Positions 1-57,345 of a stretch of DNA of 64,000 bases are shown one piece after another (the stretch's first letter is position 1; the number at the start of each line of letters is the position of its first letter). The stretch is from Paraspadella gotoi (taxonomy: Eukaryota > Chaetognatha). A program made the position numbers and the translations under genes. The stretch spans positions 9,735,530 to 9,799,529 of the forward strand of contig CM119270.1 in NCBI GenBank assembly GCA_051294375.1, read 5' to 3'. Under the pieces are notes generated by a model. That model made no database searches, had not been told where the DNA came from, and worked only from the letters and a program-made list of their open reading frames with translations.

Positions 1-1130
1 TATTCTAAACAATTTTTAAAATTTTAAAAATTGTAAATTTTTTTTAGTGTATATATTTAATCATTTTTATTCTTTTTAAAATAAAATTATATTGAGTGGG
101 ATAAATATTTTATAAATTAGTTAAAATATGCAATATATGAAATTTGACCTCGTCTGGTTCTTCTTAAAAAAAAAGAACATGCTAAAATTCATTCAAGATT
201 AAAACTTTTTTAAGATGAGGACATAAAATTTTTTTTTGATAAGTAAAAAAATATAGAAAGGAAAAGAGTCGTCCCTACTGCATACAGATACGTCGAAAAA
301 CGAGTTCAGCTCTGTCAGGGCGGTCCAGCTTCTTCTCTATCTATCTTCCTCTCTCGCGTTCTCTCTCTCCTTCCTCTCTCTCTCTCTCCTCTCTCTCTCC
401 TCTCTTCTCTCTCTCTCTTTTTTCTGTCTATTTATTCCGCCATTTTTATCCGCGCTTTTTCTCCAATACAAAAAACCCAAATTTACATCCGAATGATTTT
501 TCTAAAAAATTTTGATTATTCTTTATATAAACGAGAGAGCGAAAAACGTGACCAGCCCCTCTCTCACCTCTTCCTCTCTCTCCTCTCATCCTCTCTCTCT
601 TCTCTCTCTCTCTCTTTCATCATACACAGCATTTGTTTGTTTTATTACGATGAATGAACTCATCGCGTCAATGAATGACTACATCGCATCAATAATGATA
701 TTATCATCAATCAATGAATGATTATCATCAACATCAATGAATGACTATCATCGCATAATCATTTGATTATCATCACATCAGTTATTTTATTATCATCGCA
801 TCAATTATTGGTTATCATCCGAATCAATATTTAGGTATCATCGCATTAAATTATTGTTGTTACCATCGAAACTGGCGATCCCTATTGCTTTTAAAGAATT
901 TTTCCCTAAAAATTCTGATTGCGTTTCGTTGGCGGGAAAAACTGTCCAGCCTCTCTTCTCTCCTTCTCTCGTCTCTCTCCTCTCTCTTCTCTTCTCTTTC
1001 TCAAAACATGGAAGATGATCATGAACAGCGCACTTTGTTTGTTTTATATATTACGATTGAAAATGATGACTCAAATCGAAATCGCATCAATGAATGACTA
1101 TCATCATGGCTTGTTCCTTATGCTTTTAAG
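1..1130 (-). mobile_element. Repeat family C, partial copy running off the left edge
   Basis: Reverse complement of the family C 5' part at 4722-5700. It begins at 1130 with the conserved TCTTAAAAGCATAAGG-like start, followed by ATGATAGTCATTCATTGA repeats, a GA-rich tract, the TTATATAAAGAATAATCA block and a CGCGGAATAAATGGCGA-like block. The 3' hairpin end would lie outside the window. Confidence 0.8.
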
Positions 1131-4721
<3,591 letters not shown>

Positions 4722-4839
4722 AATCTTAAAAGCATAAGGATCAAGCCATGATGATAGTCATTCATTGATGCGATGATAGTCATTCATTGACGCGATGAAT
4801 CATTCATCGTAAATAAAACAAACAAATGCGTGTATGAGT

Positions 4840-4881
<42 letters not shown>

Positions 4882-7292
4882 CTGGACAGTTTTCCCGTCA
4901 ACGAAACGCATTATTAGGTCTCTCTCGTTTATATAAAGAATAATCAGAATTTTTAGAGAAAAAATCCACGAAAATCTCGGATGTAAATTTGGGATTTTGT
5001 ATTGAGAAAAAAGCGCGGAATAAATGGCGATAATAAAAGTTTTTAAAAAAAAAGAGAGAGAGAGAGAAAGAGAGAAAGAGAGAGAGAGAGAAAGAGAGAG
5101 AGAGAAGCTGGACAGCTGCTGGACCGCCGCTGGACCGCCGCTGCAGAGCTGAACTCATTTTCGACGAATATGAGTAAGGACGAACTCTTTTCCTTTCTAT
5201 AAAAAATATTACAAAATAAATATTTGGGTATAGAGCCATATAAGAAATTTTTTGTACATTGAAAGTAAACTTAAAAATGCATAAATTTTCGTTTGAGCAT
5301 GTTCCCATACTAAATTTTTGATTCACCCCATTGAGAGGGGCTACCCCTATTCAGAAGAAAAAAAACTAAACTCTTTTCAATAATAATGATCCAAAAATTA
5401 TAATCCCTATTAACAAAATATATAGTTGAAAATACTCAGTTAACGACTATGATATTTTTAACAAATATTTTTTTACTTATCAAAAAAATTTTATTTCCTC
5501 ATTTTAAAAAATTTTAATCTTGAATGAAATTTTTGATTGTTCTTTTTTAGGAAGAAACCAGACCGAGGTCAAATTTTATATTTGCATATTTAATTAATTT
5601 ATAAATAGTTATCACAACTCAAATAATTATTAAAAAAAAGATAAAAATGATTAAATATATACACTAAAAATATTTATAAATTTAATAATAGTATAAATTA
5701 TCAGAATAACAAAAAAAGTAATGTTTAATTTGACTATATCTCTCTTATCAACTCCTATTTTAGATATAATTTGCCAATAGTGGCCAACCGGTTCAAAGTT
5801 ACAATAATAAATAAATACAAATTTTTTTTTTTAAATGTAATGCATATTGGTCGGCGAAAGTGCTGCATATATAATAAGTCACATTAGCTGATTTATATGT
5901 GATAATGCATGTCAATATAAGTTATTCTTCACTTTTAAAAATGTATCCACGAAAATCTCGGATGTAAATTTGGGATTTGTATTTTGAAAAAAGCCCCGAA
6001 TAAAAGTTTTTAGAAAGAAAACATAATCATAATTTTTCAAAAAAAGAACGATCACGCAAGAGATCGTAAAGAGAGAAAGAGACAGAAAGAGAAAGAGAGA
6101 GAGAAGAGAGAGAGAAAGAGAGACAAAGCTGGACAGCTGCTTGAAGGCCGCTGTACAGTCAGTGCAGAAACTGAACTCTTTTTTTTTTGTTTTTTTATTA
6201 ATACCAAAAACAGTATTGACATAATCAAAACAGTAACAGTGTAAAGACTGGAAAACTAAACTATGTATTGAAATTCAATAAAAACAAAAGACACTAACTT
6301 TAAAAGACTGGAAAACAAGTAAAAACTAAACTACATATTGAAATTCAATAAAAACAAAAGACACTAGCGTTTAAAATCATAATAAATGTTATGAACTAAT
6401 ACATAAGAAACTAAAAAAATAACGTTCAGGAACGTTCAAAGATCAAATGTAAAAATCATAAAACCGGAAAAACTAAAAAACGAAAAAATGTCAAATGTCA
6501 AGAGAAGCAATAGCTTTTATTTTAAATTTATAATTTTTATTTTTTGATAATGCGTAAAAATAAAAACAAAAAATATGACAACAAAGACAAAAAAAAATAT
6601 AAACATAAACGAAAAACAATGTTAATAAAACGTTCAAAGATAATGCATAAAAACAAAAACAAAAAATATGAAAACAAGAACAAAAACAAAAAAATATAAA
6701 GCATTAATGAAAAAATCGTTTTTTCTGAAATAAAAGAATAAAAGAAAAAAAAGAAATAAAAGAAAGGCAAAAAATGTTAAAATGGTTTACAATTTGAAAT
6801 TTTTCCAATTTTTTCCAATCGCAGCTTGTAAAAGATTTTATTTTTATTTGTATTAAAATTAAGATATAGCTTCTCATTAAAAAGTTATTTGATTCCCATT
6901 TATTAGAGATTTAAAAAAATTTTTTGAATTTCATCTTCAATATATATACTGCAATATGTAAATTAGATTAAAGCATTGTATATACTAATTAAGATATGAT
7001 AATGAGATTACTATAATCTCATTTGCATATTGCAGTAAATCATAATGAAAGTGAAATCAAACAAAAAATACTTAAATCCAAATGTAATAAGGAAAATATC
7101 AAAGTATAAGAAGCCATATCTAAATTTTTAATTACTATGAATGCACACTTTTGTAAAACTTTATCATAATTCATAATAATTTATTTTAAAAAACTTAAAA
7201 GCATAAGGATCAAGCCATGATGATAGTCATTCATTGATGCGATGATAGTCATTCATTCATCGTAAATAAAACAAACAAATGCGTGTATGAGT

Positions 7293-7326
<34 letters not shown>

Positions 7327-9235
7327 CAGAAGAGCGTGAATTTTCCCGCCAATGAACGCAATCAGAATTTTAGGGAAAAAATCCATGAAAATCTCGGATG
7401 TAAATTTGGGATTTTGTATTGAAAAAAAGCGCGGAATAAATGGCGATAATAAAAGTTTTTAGAAGGAAAAAAAAAGAGAGAGAGAGAGGAAGAAGAGAGA
7501 GAGAAAGAAGAGAGAGAAAGCTGGACAGCGCCTGGACCGCCGCTGTACCGCCGCTGCAGAGCTGAACTCATTTTCCAACGAATATGAGTAGGACGAACTT
7601 TTCTCTTTCTATAAAAAAATATTACAAAATAAATATTTGGGTATAGAGCCATATAAGAAATTTTTGTACATTGAAAGTAAACTTAAAAATGCATAATTTT
7701 CGTTTGAGCATGTTCCCATACTAAATTTTTGATTCACCCCATTGAGAGGGGCTACCCCTATTCAGAAGAAAAAAAACCTTATAAAGCTAAACTCTTTTCA
7801 ATAATAATGATCCAAAAATTATAATCCCTATTAACAAAATATATAGTTGAAAATACTCAGTTAACGACTATGATATTTTTGACTTCCAAATTTTTTTTCC
7901 TCATTTTAAAAAATTTTAATCTTGAATGAAATTTTTGATTTGCTCTTTTTTAGGAAGAAACCAGACCGAGGTCAAATTTTATATTTGCATATTTAATTAA
8001 TTTATAAATAGTTATCACAACTCAAATAATTATTATTTAAAAAAAAGATAAAAATGATTAAATATATACACTAAAAATATTTATAATTTAATTAATAGAT
8101 AAATAAGAATAAAAAATAATATTAATTGACTATATCTCTCATAATACAAACTTATTACCATATATTAGATATAATTGCCAATAGGTGGCCAACCGGTTCA
8201 AAGTTACAATATAAATAAATACAAATTTATTTTTTTAAATGTAATGCATATTGTTCGCCGAAAGTGCTGCATATATAATAAGTTACATTAGCTGATTTAC
8301 ATGTGACAATGCATGTCAATATAAGTTATTCTTCACTTTTTTAAAATGTATCCACGAAAATCTCGGATGTAAATTTGGGATTTTGTATTGAGAAAAAAGC
8401 CCCGAATAAAAGTTTTTAAAAAAAAAAAACATAATCATAATTTTTCAAAAAAAGAACGATCACGCAAGAGATCGTAAAGAGAGAAAGAGACAGAAAGAGA
8501 AAGAGAGAGAAAGAGAGACAAAGCTGGACAGCTGCTTGAAGGCCGCTGTACAGTCAGTGCAGAAACTGAACTCGTTTTTCTTTTTTTTTTTTCTGAAATA
8601 AAAGAATAAAAGAAATAAAAGAAATAAAAGAAAGGCAAAAATGTTACAATGGTTTACAATTGGAAATTTTTCCAATTTTTTCCAATCGCAGCTTGTAAAA
8701 GATTTTATTTTTATTTGTATTAAAATTAAGATATAGCTTCTCATTAAAAAGTTATTTTGAGTTCCCATTTTTATTAGAGATTTAAAAAAAAATTTTTGAA
8801 TTTCATCTTCAATATTATATACTGCATTATGTAAATTAGATTAAAGCATTTCTATATACTAATTTGGATATGATGAGTACTATAATCTCATTTGCATATT
8901 GCAGTAAATCATAATGAAGTGGAAATTCAAACAAAAAATACTTAAATCCAAATGTAATAAGAAAATATCAAAGCTATAAGAAGCCATATCTAAATTTTTA
9001 ACTTACTATGAATGCACACTTTTGTAAAACTTTATCATAATTCATAATAATTTTTATTTAAAAAAAATGGTAAGTCACAGCCAAACCTTAAAAGCGTAGA
9101 TAGTTTTTATTTAAAAACAGCGTGACGGCCGACGACGACGACGATGACGCCGACGACGACGACGACGACGACTACGTCACAAAGAAGCTCACCCGAATCA
9201 ATATCAAGCCTGAACCGGCTTCGCCGGTCATGGCT
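4722..9235 (+). mobile_element. Repeat family C, tandem pair with 3' hairpin
   Basis: Two consecutive copies start at 4722 and about 7195 with TCTTAAAAGCATAAGGATCA-type ends. Blocks at 4960-5620 recur at 7380-7990, and 6780-7190 recurs at 8645-9060. Copy 1 carries an extra 600-bp AAC-rich stretch (6180-6780). The pair ends in a (GAC)n tract (9124-9175) and a GC-rich hairpin (9208-9238). No protein is encoded, so it is a non-autonomous element. Terminal hairpin and internal microsatellites recall Helitron or Helentron derivatives, but no CTRR end was seen. Confidence 0.7.
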
Positions 9236-9238
9236 TGA
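9208..9238 (+). other. GC-rich terminal hairpin of family C (copy 1)
   Basis: AAGCCTGAACCGGC and GCCGGTCATGGCTT form a 14-bp imperfect stem around a TTC loop, followed by GATAAAAAT. The same structure recurs at the ends of the other family C copies. Confidence 0.85.
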
Positions 9239-9831
9239 TAAAAATAGAAAAAAGGGGAAAAAGAAAAAAAAGGAAAAAAGGAATAACAACGGAAAAGGAA
9301 TAAAAAGGGACAAAAGGAAAAAAAAAGGAATAAAAAAGGGAAAAAAGGGAAAAAGAAAAAAAAGGGAAAATGAAAAAAAGGGAAAAGGAATAAAAGGGAA
9401 AAAGAAAAAAAAAGGGAAAAAAGACAAGAAAAATCCCGACTTTGTTTTTCCGTAAACAACTTTTTTTTTATCTGACTCAAGGACAGAAAATGAATTCGTC
9501 CCGAAACAAAAATAGTAAAGAAAACTCAAAAACCAATAAGAGCAATTTCTTTATTTTTTTTCTCATAATAATCCAATCGCAATGAACTCCTGTATCGATT
9601 TTTTTTAATTTCTGTTTTTTTTTTACTTGTACGTAAAACTCTCTCTCCAATTTCAGACATAATTTCACTCTTCTCAGATGAACTCATTTCACGAAAGTCT
9701 TTCGCCACCATAAACAATTACGATGGAAGGCTCCTGATACCCGACTTCGATTCCCGTCTTCACGCCTTTCGCATCGTCAAGACTTTTCAACAAGCGCTCC
9801 GGTTACATTCGGGTAATTTTGACTCGCCTCA
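9239..9831. other. Purine-rich tract and CHP1 upstream region
   Basis: From 9239 to 9430 the plus strand is an irregular GGAAAAAAG-type repeat. From 9430 to 9831 it is ordinary mixed sequence with no recognised exon. Confidence 0.7.
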
Positions 9832-9874
9832 TCCCGAATCCCGAATCCCGCATCCCGCATCCCGAATCCCGCAA
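9832..9874 (+). repeat. 7-bp tandem repeat upstream of CHP1
   Basis: About six copies of ATCCCGA/ATCCCGC end about 120 bp before the CHP1 start codon, in the probable promoter or 5' UTR. No TATA box or other promoter element could be assigned. Confidence 0.8.
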
Positions 9875-9991
9875 CGTAACAGCAGAAGAGAAAAAACAAA
9901 ACAAGTTTCGGAGCTTCATTCTAATATGGCGCCGAGTTTTCGGAAATAAGAAAACTGAATTCAAAAGGAAATTCAAAAGGGGGAAAAAAGG

Positions 9992-10025
9992 ATGGGAAGC
10001 AAACCTTCGTGCCCGTTGTCGAGCG
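9992..10025 (+). CDS. CHP1: CHP1 exon 1 (start codon)
   Basis: 34 nt from ATG to the donor GTAAGA. It encodes MGSKPSCPLSS plus one base of the next Glu codon. The myristoylation-type MGxxxS start and exact phase match to exon 2 support it. Earlier in-frame starts do not give a Gly at position 2. Confidence 0.85.
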
Positions 10026-13000
10026 GTAAGATGCGCAGATCTAAAAAAGCTTTCTTAAGTCTCCGATTTATGTAAAAGTTAAGATTTTCTAAAGTTTCCT
10101 CCCTTTAATTACTCAAAATACAATCAGGTCGTATTGACACCACCAAATAATTCCTATAGAAATATTTTTTAAATAAATTTTAAAGCATAACAATTACATC
10201 TACATCTTAATCGGTAGATCTGTCACTTCATCCTCTCTTATCTTCATATGCACAAACTCTTTATCTTAACAATTCTCAATCACCCTTTATATTTATAAAT
10301 CTCTCTCACTCTCCACTTTCCCTGATCTCTATTTCCATTCATAAGTCTCCCTCACGCCCCCCCCCGAATTATCTTTCCTCTCCAGAGGAGATCCAGCGCC
10401 TCAAGACGGAGACTGGGTGCAGCGAAGGGCGCATCAAGGATCTTTACGTTCGCTTCAAAGAGTTAGACCGACAGAATCTGGACTCACTGGGTCGCGACGA
10501 CTTCCTTCACATCCCCGAATTTGTGATGAATCCACTGGCCGACAGAATCACGCATCTCTTCTTTCAAAACCCGACAGGTGAAACCGACAATAAAAATGTT
10601 TTCAGTTTATATGAATAATAAATCTCGAAAAAACTCATGATTACCTTTTTTTTCTTTTCTTACAGACAGTTCAACTAAAATAAGTTCAATTTTCTTATAA
10701 GTCACACGTCAAAGTTACTTTTTAGCTGTGTAATTAAAATCTCAGTATTTTATTCAATCCAGAAGAGACTAGTTAAAAAAAAATTAAATCTGTCACTTTT
10801 TACGATCGATCGTTCTTGTATCTGATGCTGCGTCTACAGTAGCAGGTGGGAGAATGCGATATTACTTGATATATTCTTCTGCTTCTTGGCTTAAAACATA
10901 AATTGACAGAATAAAATAGCAGCGACAAAGACTTTTCTTAATTGACAGTTAACCGAACAGTCGCTGTAACTTGAGTTTATTAAATAATGAATCAAAAAGA
11001 GCGTTTTAGTTTCCAGAATAAAGTAGTAACTAAAAGATTAATTTTTAAACAAAAATATTTCAACATTAAAATTTAAAAAAAAATGTTTTCTGAACGTCGC
11101 GCTAAATTAAAAAAAAGAAGCTTCAGTCTCCTAATTTTGCTCATTTACATTCAAAAGCTGTTATGCTTTCTTTCTCAGCGGCTGTACAAACAAAAACAAT
11201 ACTAATGTGTTCCGTATTTCATTTTTTTACTTTTTCGTTTTTCGTGAGTAGATTATTAGAAAAATTGATTTAAAAAAATAAAAAGGCAAACGTGCATCGT
11301 TGTCGTCTCGATATTTAGAAATTTAGAATTAACACAAACACAAAGACGTAATTAATAATAATGAGATTTAAAAACCGACTTCCCCCTCTTTCCACCCTCT
11401 TCTCTAATCGCACTAAAAAAATGACCGAAACTGATTTCATTTTTTTTCAATCGCGTCCTCATGATAATAATTTTTTTTCATTTGCTTAAAAATCTCGATT
11501 TAAACGATATCAGCTTATTTTCCTCCCCACGCATCTCTCCCAGTTTCGCCTATGATTATAAATATATATTTTTTTACGCTCGCTATATTTGATTGTCGAG
11601 AAAAGTTGCGGGCAGTTTTTACTTTCCAATCTTTTCCCAACCCACACCTTACTCGCTTCAACGCATTCCATACTCAACAAACCACAAAATTAAATAACTT
11701 GTCCCACAACCAACACACGAATTTCCACGAAATCCATGATCCCAACTTATTCCGTCGTCCGCCGAAAACCACGCATTCACTAAATCACACTCACTCCCAC
11801 AATCACCCACAACCAACCCCAACTCCCCCCCCACCTCTTCTAAAAATCCAGACGACGGCGAGGAGCGGATCGATTTTTCCCAGTTTGTCCGAACCCTCGC
11901 CATCTTCCGTCCTTTGACGGAGGCGGAGACGAAGGCCTCCGACGACGGCGCCGACTTCATCAACTCTAAGAAGGAGAAGTTGAGGTTTTCCTTCAGGATG
12001 TACGACATCGACGGAAACGGGACCATACAAGAGCAGGAGGTAGGGATGACGTTGATAAGAAAGGGACCCTACAGGAGTAGGATGTAGGGATGACGTCGGC
12101 GGGAAGGAGACCATACAGGAGCAGGAGGTAGGGATGACATTGATAAGAAAGGGACCCTACAGGAGTAGCATGTAGGGATGACATTGATAGGAAAGAGATC
12201 ATTTAGGAGCAGCAGGTAGGGAAGATGTCAAAGGGAAGAGGACCATTCAGGAGCAGGAGGTAGGAATGACAATGACGGGAAGGGGACCAGTCAGTAGGCA
12301 GTAGGAATGATGTCCATAGAAACAGGTCTATTCAGGTGCAGGGAGTAGGGATCACGTCAATTGGAAGGGGACTATTCAGAAGTAGGAGGTTAAGAATGAA
12401 AGTTTTTTTAAATGGAATTCAAAATAAGGATGACGTAATTTTCGCGTTTTCTTTTTAGTCTGAATTCATAAAGATTAATGGTCGTTAAGGAAATATTTAA
12501 CTTTTCCTTAGGTGATGGAGGTTTTGGAAATGATGCTGGCCTCCTCCATCGACCACCAACATCTCGTCAACATCGCCAAACGAACGTTGGAGGTGCGTAG
12601 AAATTTCGTAATATATTCCAATAATAAAGTATATATAATTTTAATGATAATTATTATCTTTACTTAGGAAGCTGACAAAGACGGGGACAGGATGATCACC
12701 TTCGAAGAGTTTTACAAAACATTAAAAGACACAGACATCGACAAGAACTTGAGTCTGAGGTGAGGGAATGGGTGAGGTCTGAGGGTGAGGTGAGGGAATG
12801 GGTGAGGTCTGAGGGTGAGGTGATGAAGAGTTTTAAATGGAAAGACGGGGAAAATGAAAAAGCGGAAGGTGAGGAAAGAAATTATTTCAAAACGCAATAA
12901 TATGATTCAATTTTAAAAGATAGCCTAGTAAATGTGAAATAATGAGAAATTACTTGACATGAAAGGTAGCTAAATGGGTTTAACCGCTTATATAATATGA

Positions 13001-13052
13001 AAGTATTTTTTATTTTCCCGCCGCCTTTTCGTCTCTCAGATATTTTATGTGA
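9992..13052 (+). CDS. CHP1: Calcineurin B homologous protein (CHP1-like), complete, six exons
   Basis: Small EF-hand calcium sensor. Known CHP1 roles are as N-myristoylated obligate partner of Na+/H+ exchangers, calcineurin inhibitor and lipid-enzyme cofactor. Exons 9992-10025, 10386-10577, 11852-12039, 12512-12592, 12668-12759 and 13040-13052 join in phase to 600 nt: 199 residues plus stop (human CHP1 has 195). The start reads MGSKPSCPLS, with Gly2 for myristoylation, A at -3 and G at +4. EF1 and EF2 are degenerate. EF3 (DIDGNGTIQEQE) and EF4 (DKDGDRMITFEE) keep calcium-binding residues. The N-terminal EEIQRLKTETG and the C-terminus SLRYFM parallel human EEIEEIKKETG and SIRFLH, so this is CHP rather than calcineurin B itself. 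It lies antisense to, and apparently within, a dynein intron. Confidence 0.93.
10386..10577 (+). CDS. CHP1: CHP1 exon 2 (EF1 region)
   Basis: 192 nt between a CAG acceptor and a GTGAAA donor. Reads EEIQRLKTETGCSEGRIKDL and FLHIPEFVMNPLADRI, matching the CHP motif IPELxxNPLxDRI. The EF1 loop (DRQNLDSLGRDD) lacks canonical ligands. Confidence 0.95.
11852..12039 (+). CDS. CHP1: CHP1 exon 3 (EF2 and EF3 loop)
   Basis: 188 nt. Reads RIDFSQFVRTLAIFRPL and LRFSFRMYDIDGNGTIQEQE. The EF3 calcium loop ends at the GTAGGG donor. The last ~36 nt of the exon plus the donor are the first unit of a downstream minisatellite. Confidence 0.95.
12004..12385 (+). repeat. 44-bp minisatellite overlapping CHP1 exon 3 and its donor
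   Basis: Units start at 12021, 12065, 12109 and onward at exact 44-bp steps, about eight copies, decaying towards the 3' end. Each unit carries a version of the EF-hand loop coding text followed by a GTAGGG donor-like site. The array begins inside the exon, so exon sequence was the founder. Confidence 0.9.
12512..12592 (+). CDS. CHP1: CHP1 exon 4
   Basis: 81 nt, 27 codons, phase 0 at both ends. Reads VMEVLEMMLASSIDHQHLVN, the helix pair between EF3 and EF4. The intron to exon 5 is only 75 bp. Confidence 0.94.
12668..12759 (+). CDS. CHP1: CHP1 exon 5 (EF4)
   Basis: 92 nt. Reads EADKDGDRMITFEEFYKTL with a complete EF4 loop and ends KNLSLR. Unspliced reading stops at TGA (12761-12763) just after Arg, so a protein without the last three residues is the alternative. 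Confidence 0.94.
12750..12815 (+). repeat. Short tandem duplication at CHP1 exon 5 donor
   Basis: The segment CTGAGGGTGAGGTGAGGGAA and its neighbours repeat at a spacing of about 32 bp, giving at least two extra GTGAGG donor-like sites after the real one. Confidence 0.75.
13040..13052 (+). CDS. CHP1: CHP1 exon 6, 13-nt coding tip with stop
   Basis: After a strong pyrimidine tract and CAG acceptor, 13 nt complete the Arg codon and add Tyr-Phe-Met-stop. The resulting SLRYFM end matches the aromatic CHP C-terminus (human SIRFLH). The 3' UTR follows; AATAAA at 13410 is a candidate polyadenylation signal. Confidence 0.72.
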
Positions 13053-14687
13053 ATCGGGATGTGAATGGAAATCCAAGAGAACCGAATCTCTCCTCAGCCT
13101 TTGGATCCATTGGAGGCAAATCGAGCGACTTCCACTCAACAATTGATTTTCTGACAAAACAATGAAATATATATGGATAATTTTTATATTGGTTGTACCA
13201 ATTTCATATGCGAGAAAAATTAACGCCGACAATTGCGTCATATCATTCGCTGTTTTATAATTATGATATAACTTCAGACGATATGACATGATATGATATG
13301 CGATGAAACATGATTTTATGTCAATATTGTGAAACCAATATGACGTTAACAACAACAACAAAGTACACGACATCTTCGGCGCCATTCGCTCTTCTCTTCA
13401 TCCATAGAAAATAAAAAGAAGAAAAACCTCATATTTTTCTTATTCATAAACATATATGTTCCGTGTTTCGATTTTCATCATTTACTGTGTAAAGAAAATT
13501 AAATTTAAAAAAATGTTTAAAAACAATGCGGCGATGTCGAGATTCTTTTTTTACGCAAGAGAGAATTTCTGTAATTTGGTATTAGTATTAGTATTAGTAT
13601 TAAAACTTTGCTTGCTTCGCCGCATTTCCTGTTATCGCCTGTACTTTGTTACACGAGTATATTTGTAGTTTTTCTATACCTCATACGACTAAATTTAATA
13701 CTTTCTCTCTTACGACAAATAAAAAACAAAATGTCTCGTTAATTAATTTATTTCGTCAACTTTTCCCTTGTGTTCGTGTGCGTTGCAGAGAAAAGGAATG
13801 AGGGAAGGAAGGAAGGGAGAAAGGAAGAGAGAAAGGAAGGAAGGAAGGAAGGAAGAAAGGAAGAAAGGAAGGAAAGAAGGAAAGAAAGAAGGAAGGGAGG
13901 AAGGAAGGAAGAAAGTGAGAAAAAAGAAAGAGTAGAAAAACTAAGTGAGCGAAATTGAGAGAGAAATGTGATTAAGACGGGAAGTTAAGGAAAGTGAGTG
14001 ATAAAAAATTTTAGGAGCTACTAACTCACTCTCCAAGGGTGAGGTTCTCTTTTAGATGTTTGCGTAAATTGGTTTCAAAACCAGAAACTATCTACAAAAA
14101 CCACCGACTTCAACAGATCTTTTCCTACTCTTACTTTAACTAAATTCTTCTTGAATAAATCTTTCTATGGTCTCGATCCATTTTCGCGGACCTTAAGCTC
14201 CCTGTCCTTTCTCTCTCTCTCTGCTTCCTCCATCGTTCAAATTATCGTCGTCGTTTATGTCGATCCCGATCCTGACGGAGGCTTAATTCTTTCTCTCGCT
14301 GAGTCACCCAGAAAGCCAGAATTTCAATGTTGCAAAACTAGTGTCAGGAAAAATGACCCTAATCCCTTACCCTAATCCCTAACCCTAATCCCAACCCTAC
14401 TCCCTAATATCTATCCTCTAAACTAACCTTATCCCTAACCGAAACCCTAAACAATTAATCCATCGTTCAAATTATCGTTGTCGTATTTGTCGATCCTGAC
14501 TCGAAGTCATCCCGCCAGAGAGAGCGAGAGAGATTCGCTACTTCGTCATACGGCAAGGGGGCATCGATGATTGAAAAGGACGAAGAATGTGAAGAAAAGA
14601 AATAAAAACAATCAAGAAAGAAAAAATGGATAAAGAAATAAAAAAAACTAAGTAAAAAGAGAAAGATCTAAAAATAGAATAACTCAC
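13053..14687. other. CHP1 3' flank; microsatellite and CCCTAA-like DNA
   Basis: Contains an impure (GGAA)n tract at 13799-13900, a degenerate CCCTAA cluster at 14345-14450, and a short direct repeat (CCATCGTTCAAATTATCGT at 14231 and 14460) on either side of that cluster. No dynein exon was recognised here. Confidence 0.7.
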
Positions 14688-56815
<42,128 letters not shown>

Positions 56816-56819
56816 CTGT

Positions 56820-56976
56820 GTTCAAGGAGTGGGAAGGGAGGGAGCAGAGAGGGAGGGAGAGAGAGAGAAAGAGAGAGAGTGAGAGAGAGAGAGAAGCGAG
56901 AAGAGAGACGAAGTGAGAAGAGAGAGAAAGAGTGAGAGAGAGAGACGAGAGAGGGAGCGAGAGAGAGAGAGAGAGC

Positions 56977-57011
<35 letters not shown>

Positions 57012-57167
57012 CGACAGAGACGAGAGAGAGAAAGAGAGAGAGAGGAGGAGAGTGAGAAAAGAGAGTGAGAGAGAGAGAAGAGAGAAGAGAGAGAGCGACA
57101 GAGAGTGAGAGGAGAGAGGAGGAGAGGAGAGAGAGAGAGAGGAGAGAGAGAGGAACAGAGAGAGAGC

Positions 57168-57200
<33 letters not shown>

Positions 57201-57345
57201 CGACAGATTAGAGAGAGAGAGAGAGGAGAGAGAGAGAGCAAGAGGAGAGATAAAGAGAGAGAGAGAAAGAGGAGAGAGAGGAGAAAAAAGAGAAGAGAGA
57301 GAGAAAGAGCGAGAAGAGAGAGAGAGAGAATATGATGGGATACGT
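56820..57345. repeat. Polypurine GA tract upstream of dynein exon 1
   Basis: About 520 bp of impure GA on the plus strand, that is polypyrimidine on the dynein sense strand directly before the exon 1 acceptor. All long open frames here are repeat artefacts. Confidence 0.93.

Noticed and set aside
4722-9235. CRISPR-like array from the repeated ATGATAGTCATTCATTGATG units
   Set aside because: The units are adjacent short tandem repeats inside a eukaryotic interspersed element, without regular unique spacers.
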